Assembly (NCBI GenBank): GCA_934169775.1
Contig: CAKPOI010000038.1
Location: 1-13,148 of the forward strand
Direction: 5' to 3'
Length of the DNA: 13,148 nt
Source of the DNA: an uncultured Clostridia bacterium
GTDB taxonomy: Bacteria > Bacillota > Clostridia > TANB77 > CAG-508
Below the pieces are notes generated by a model, which did not search any database, was not told the origin of the DNA, and saw only the letters and a program-made list of their open reading frames with translations. A program made the position numbers and the translations under genes. The stretch's first letter is position 1; each line of letters starts with the position of its first letter. Positions 12,952 to 13,148 of this stretch are shown here, piece by piece.

Positions 12952-13148
12952 TTAAGAATAAAGTGGCTCGAAGACCGACGCTGGAAACGGCATTGCTCGG
13001 ACCATCGTCCCAACGGCGACCTGCTGGACCGTCGCTGCAGTAATTGCCTCCACGCAACACTACCGACTCGCCCGTGCCTGGATTTATTTCTGTAGTGAAT
13101 TCTCCTACGTTTCCTCCCATGTCATATATATTACTTTGAGCTGTTGTT
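12947..13148 (-). CDS. DGR target protein with FGE-sulfatase/C-type-lectin fold, C-terminal 66 residues (5' part beyond window)
   Basis: The frame enters from the right edge (first full codon at 13147-13145) and ends at TAG 12947-12949. The visible 66 residues begin TTAQSNIYDMGGNVGEFTTE (1-20), which matches the NxYDMxGNVWEW signature of formylglycine-generating-enzyme-like domains, with Gly and Phe replacing the two Trp. They continue with LRGGNYCSDGPAGRRWDDGP (31-50), then SNAVSSVGLRAT. RGGNY and GLRA are conserved framework, and the residues between are the diversified ligand-binding surface of the C-type-lectin fold. Ten residues (Cys, Ser, Asp, Gly, Arg, Asp, Gly, Val, Ser, Val) stand where the template encodes Asn. 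The start, any signal peptide and domains before the lectin fold are outside the window, so location and ligand are unknown. Confidence 0.92.
   Translation of the reverse strand, partial: TTAQSNIYDMGGNVGEFTTEINPGTGESVVLRGGNYCSDGPAGRRWDDGPSNAVSSVGLRATLFLK
12962..13077 (-). repeat. DGR variable repeat (VR)
   Basis: This 116-bp copy of 11019-11134 lies inside the 3' end of the target gene and stops 12 bases before its stop codon. Of 16 differences from the TR, 12 are A to G, three A to T and one A to C in the sense direction; no C, G or T of the template has changed. The invariant 3' end (sense strand GGTCTTCGAGCCACT) has no substitutions and is the likely initiation-of-mutagenic-homing site. 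Beyond it the two copies diverge at once. Confidence 0.96.

Noticed and set aside
12820..13095. A + strand open frame across the VR
   Set aside because: It reads the VR and target gene backwards. The - strand frame carries the FGE motifs and the codon-consistent Asn substitutions.

Overview
The window reads as chromosomal DNA of a very AT-rich Gram-positive bacterium, most likely an anaerobic, probably gut-associated member of the Clostridia. The signs are strong AGGAGG-type ribosome sites, TTGACA/TATAAT promoters, Asn/Lys/Ile-rich proteins and the firmicute gene order ylxM-ffh-rpsP-khpA-rimM-trmD-rplS. UGG encodes Trp, so nothing points to a recoded mycoplasma. Species cannot be named from this sequence.

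Positions 1-3.9 kb are accessory DNA. On the + strand lie the C-terminal end of a MobV-type plasmid relaxase, a small unknown gene and an RBBP9/YdeN-like alpha/beta hydrolase, closed by a perfect bidirectional terminator. On the - strand lie an unrecognised 148-residue protein with its own strong promoter, a type III toxin-antitoxin locus (ToxN/AbiQ-family toxin preceded by a promoter, a single 36-nt ToxI-like RNA unit and a terminator) and a small unknown gene.

Positions 3.9-10.75 kb are core chromosome, all on the - strand: rqcH (ribosome-associated quality control), a small membrane protein, and one operon running from a promoter at 10744 down to the rplS terminator at 6382. The operon couples SRP (ylxM, ffh) with ribosome parts and maturation factors (rpsP, khpA, rimM, trmD, rplS). 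L19 carries an unusual acidic tail of about 60 residues.

Positions 10.8-13.15 kb hold a diversity-generating retroelement (DGR), also on the - strand. In transcription order it contains the 3' end of a target gene with a formylglycine-generating-enzyme/C-type-lectin fold and the variable repeat (VR), an Avd-like helical-bundle gene, a small SSB-like OB-fold gene, a reverse transcriptase, the template repeat (TR) and a terminator. TR and VR are 116 bp each and differ at 16 sites. All 16 are adenines in the coding-sense TR, which is the signature of adenine-directed mutagenic homing. The SSB-like gene, overlapping both avd and the RT gene, is the least expected part of the cassette. The target gene runs off the right edge.
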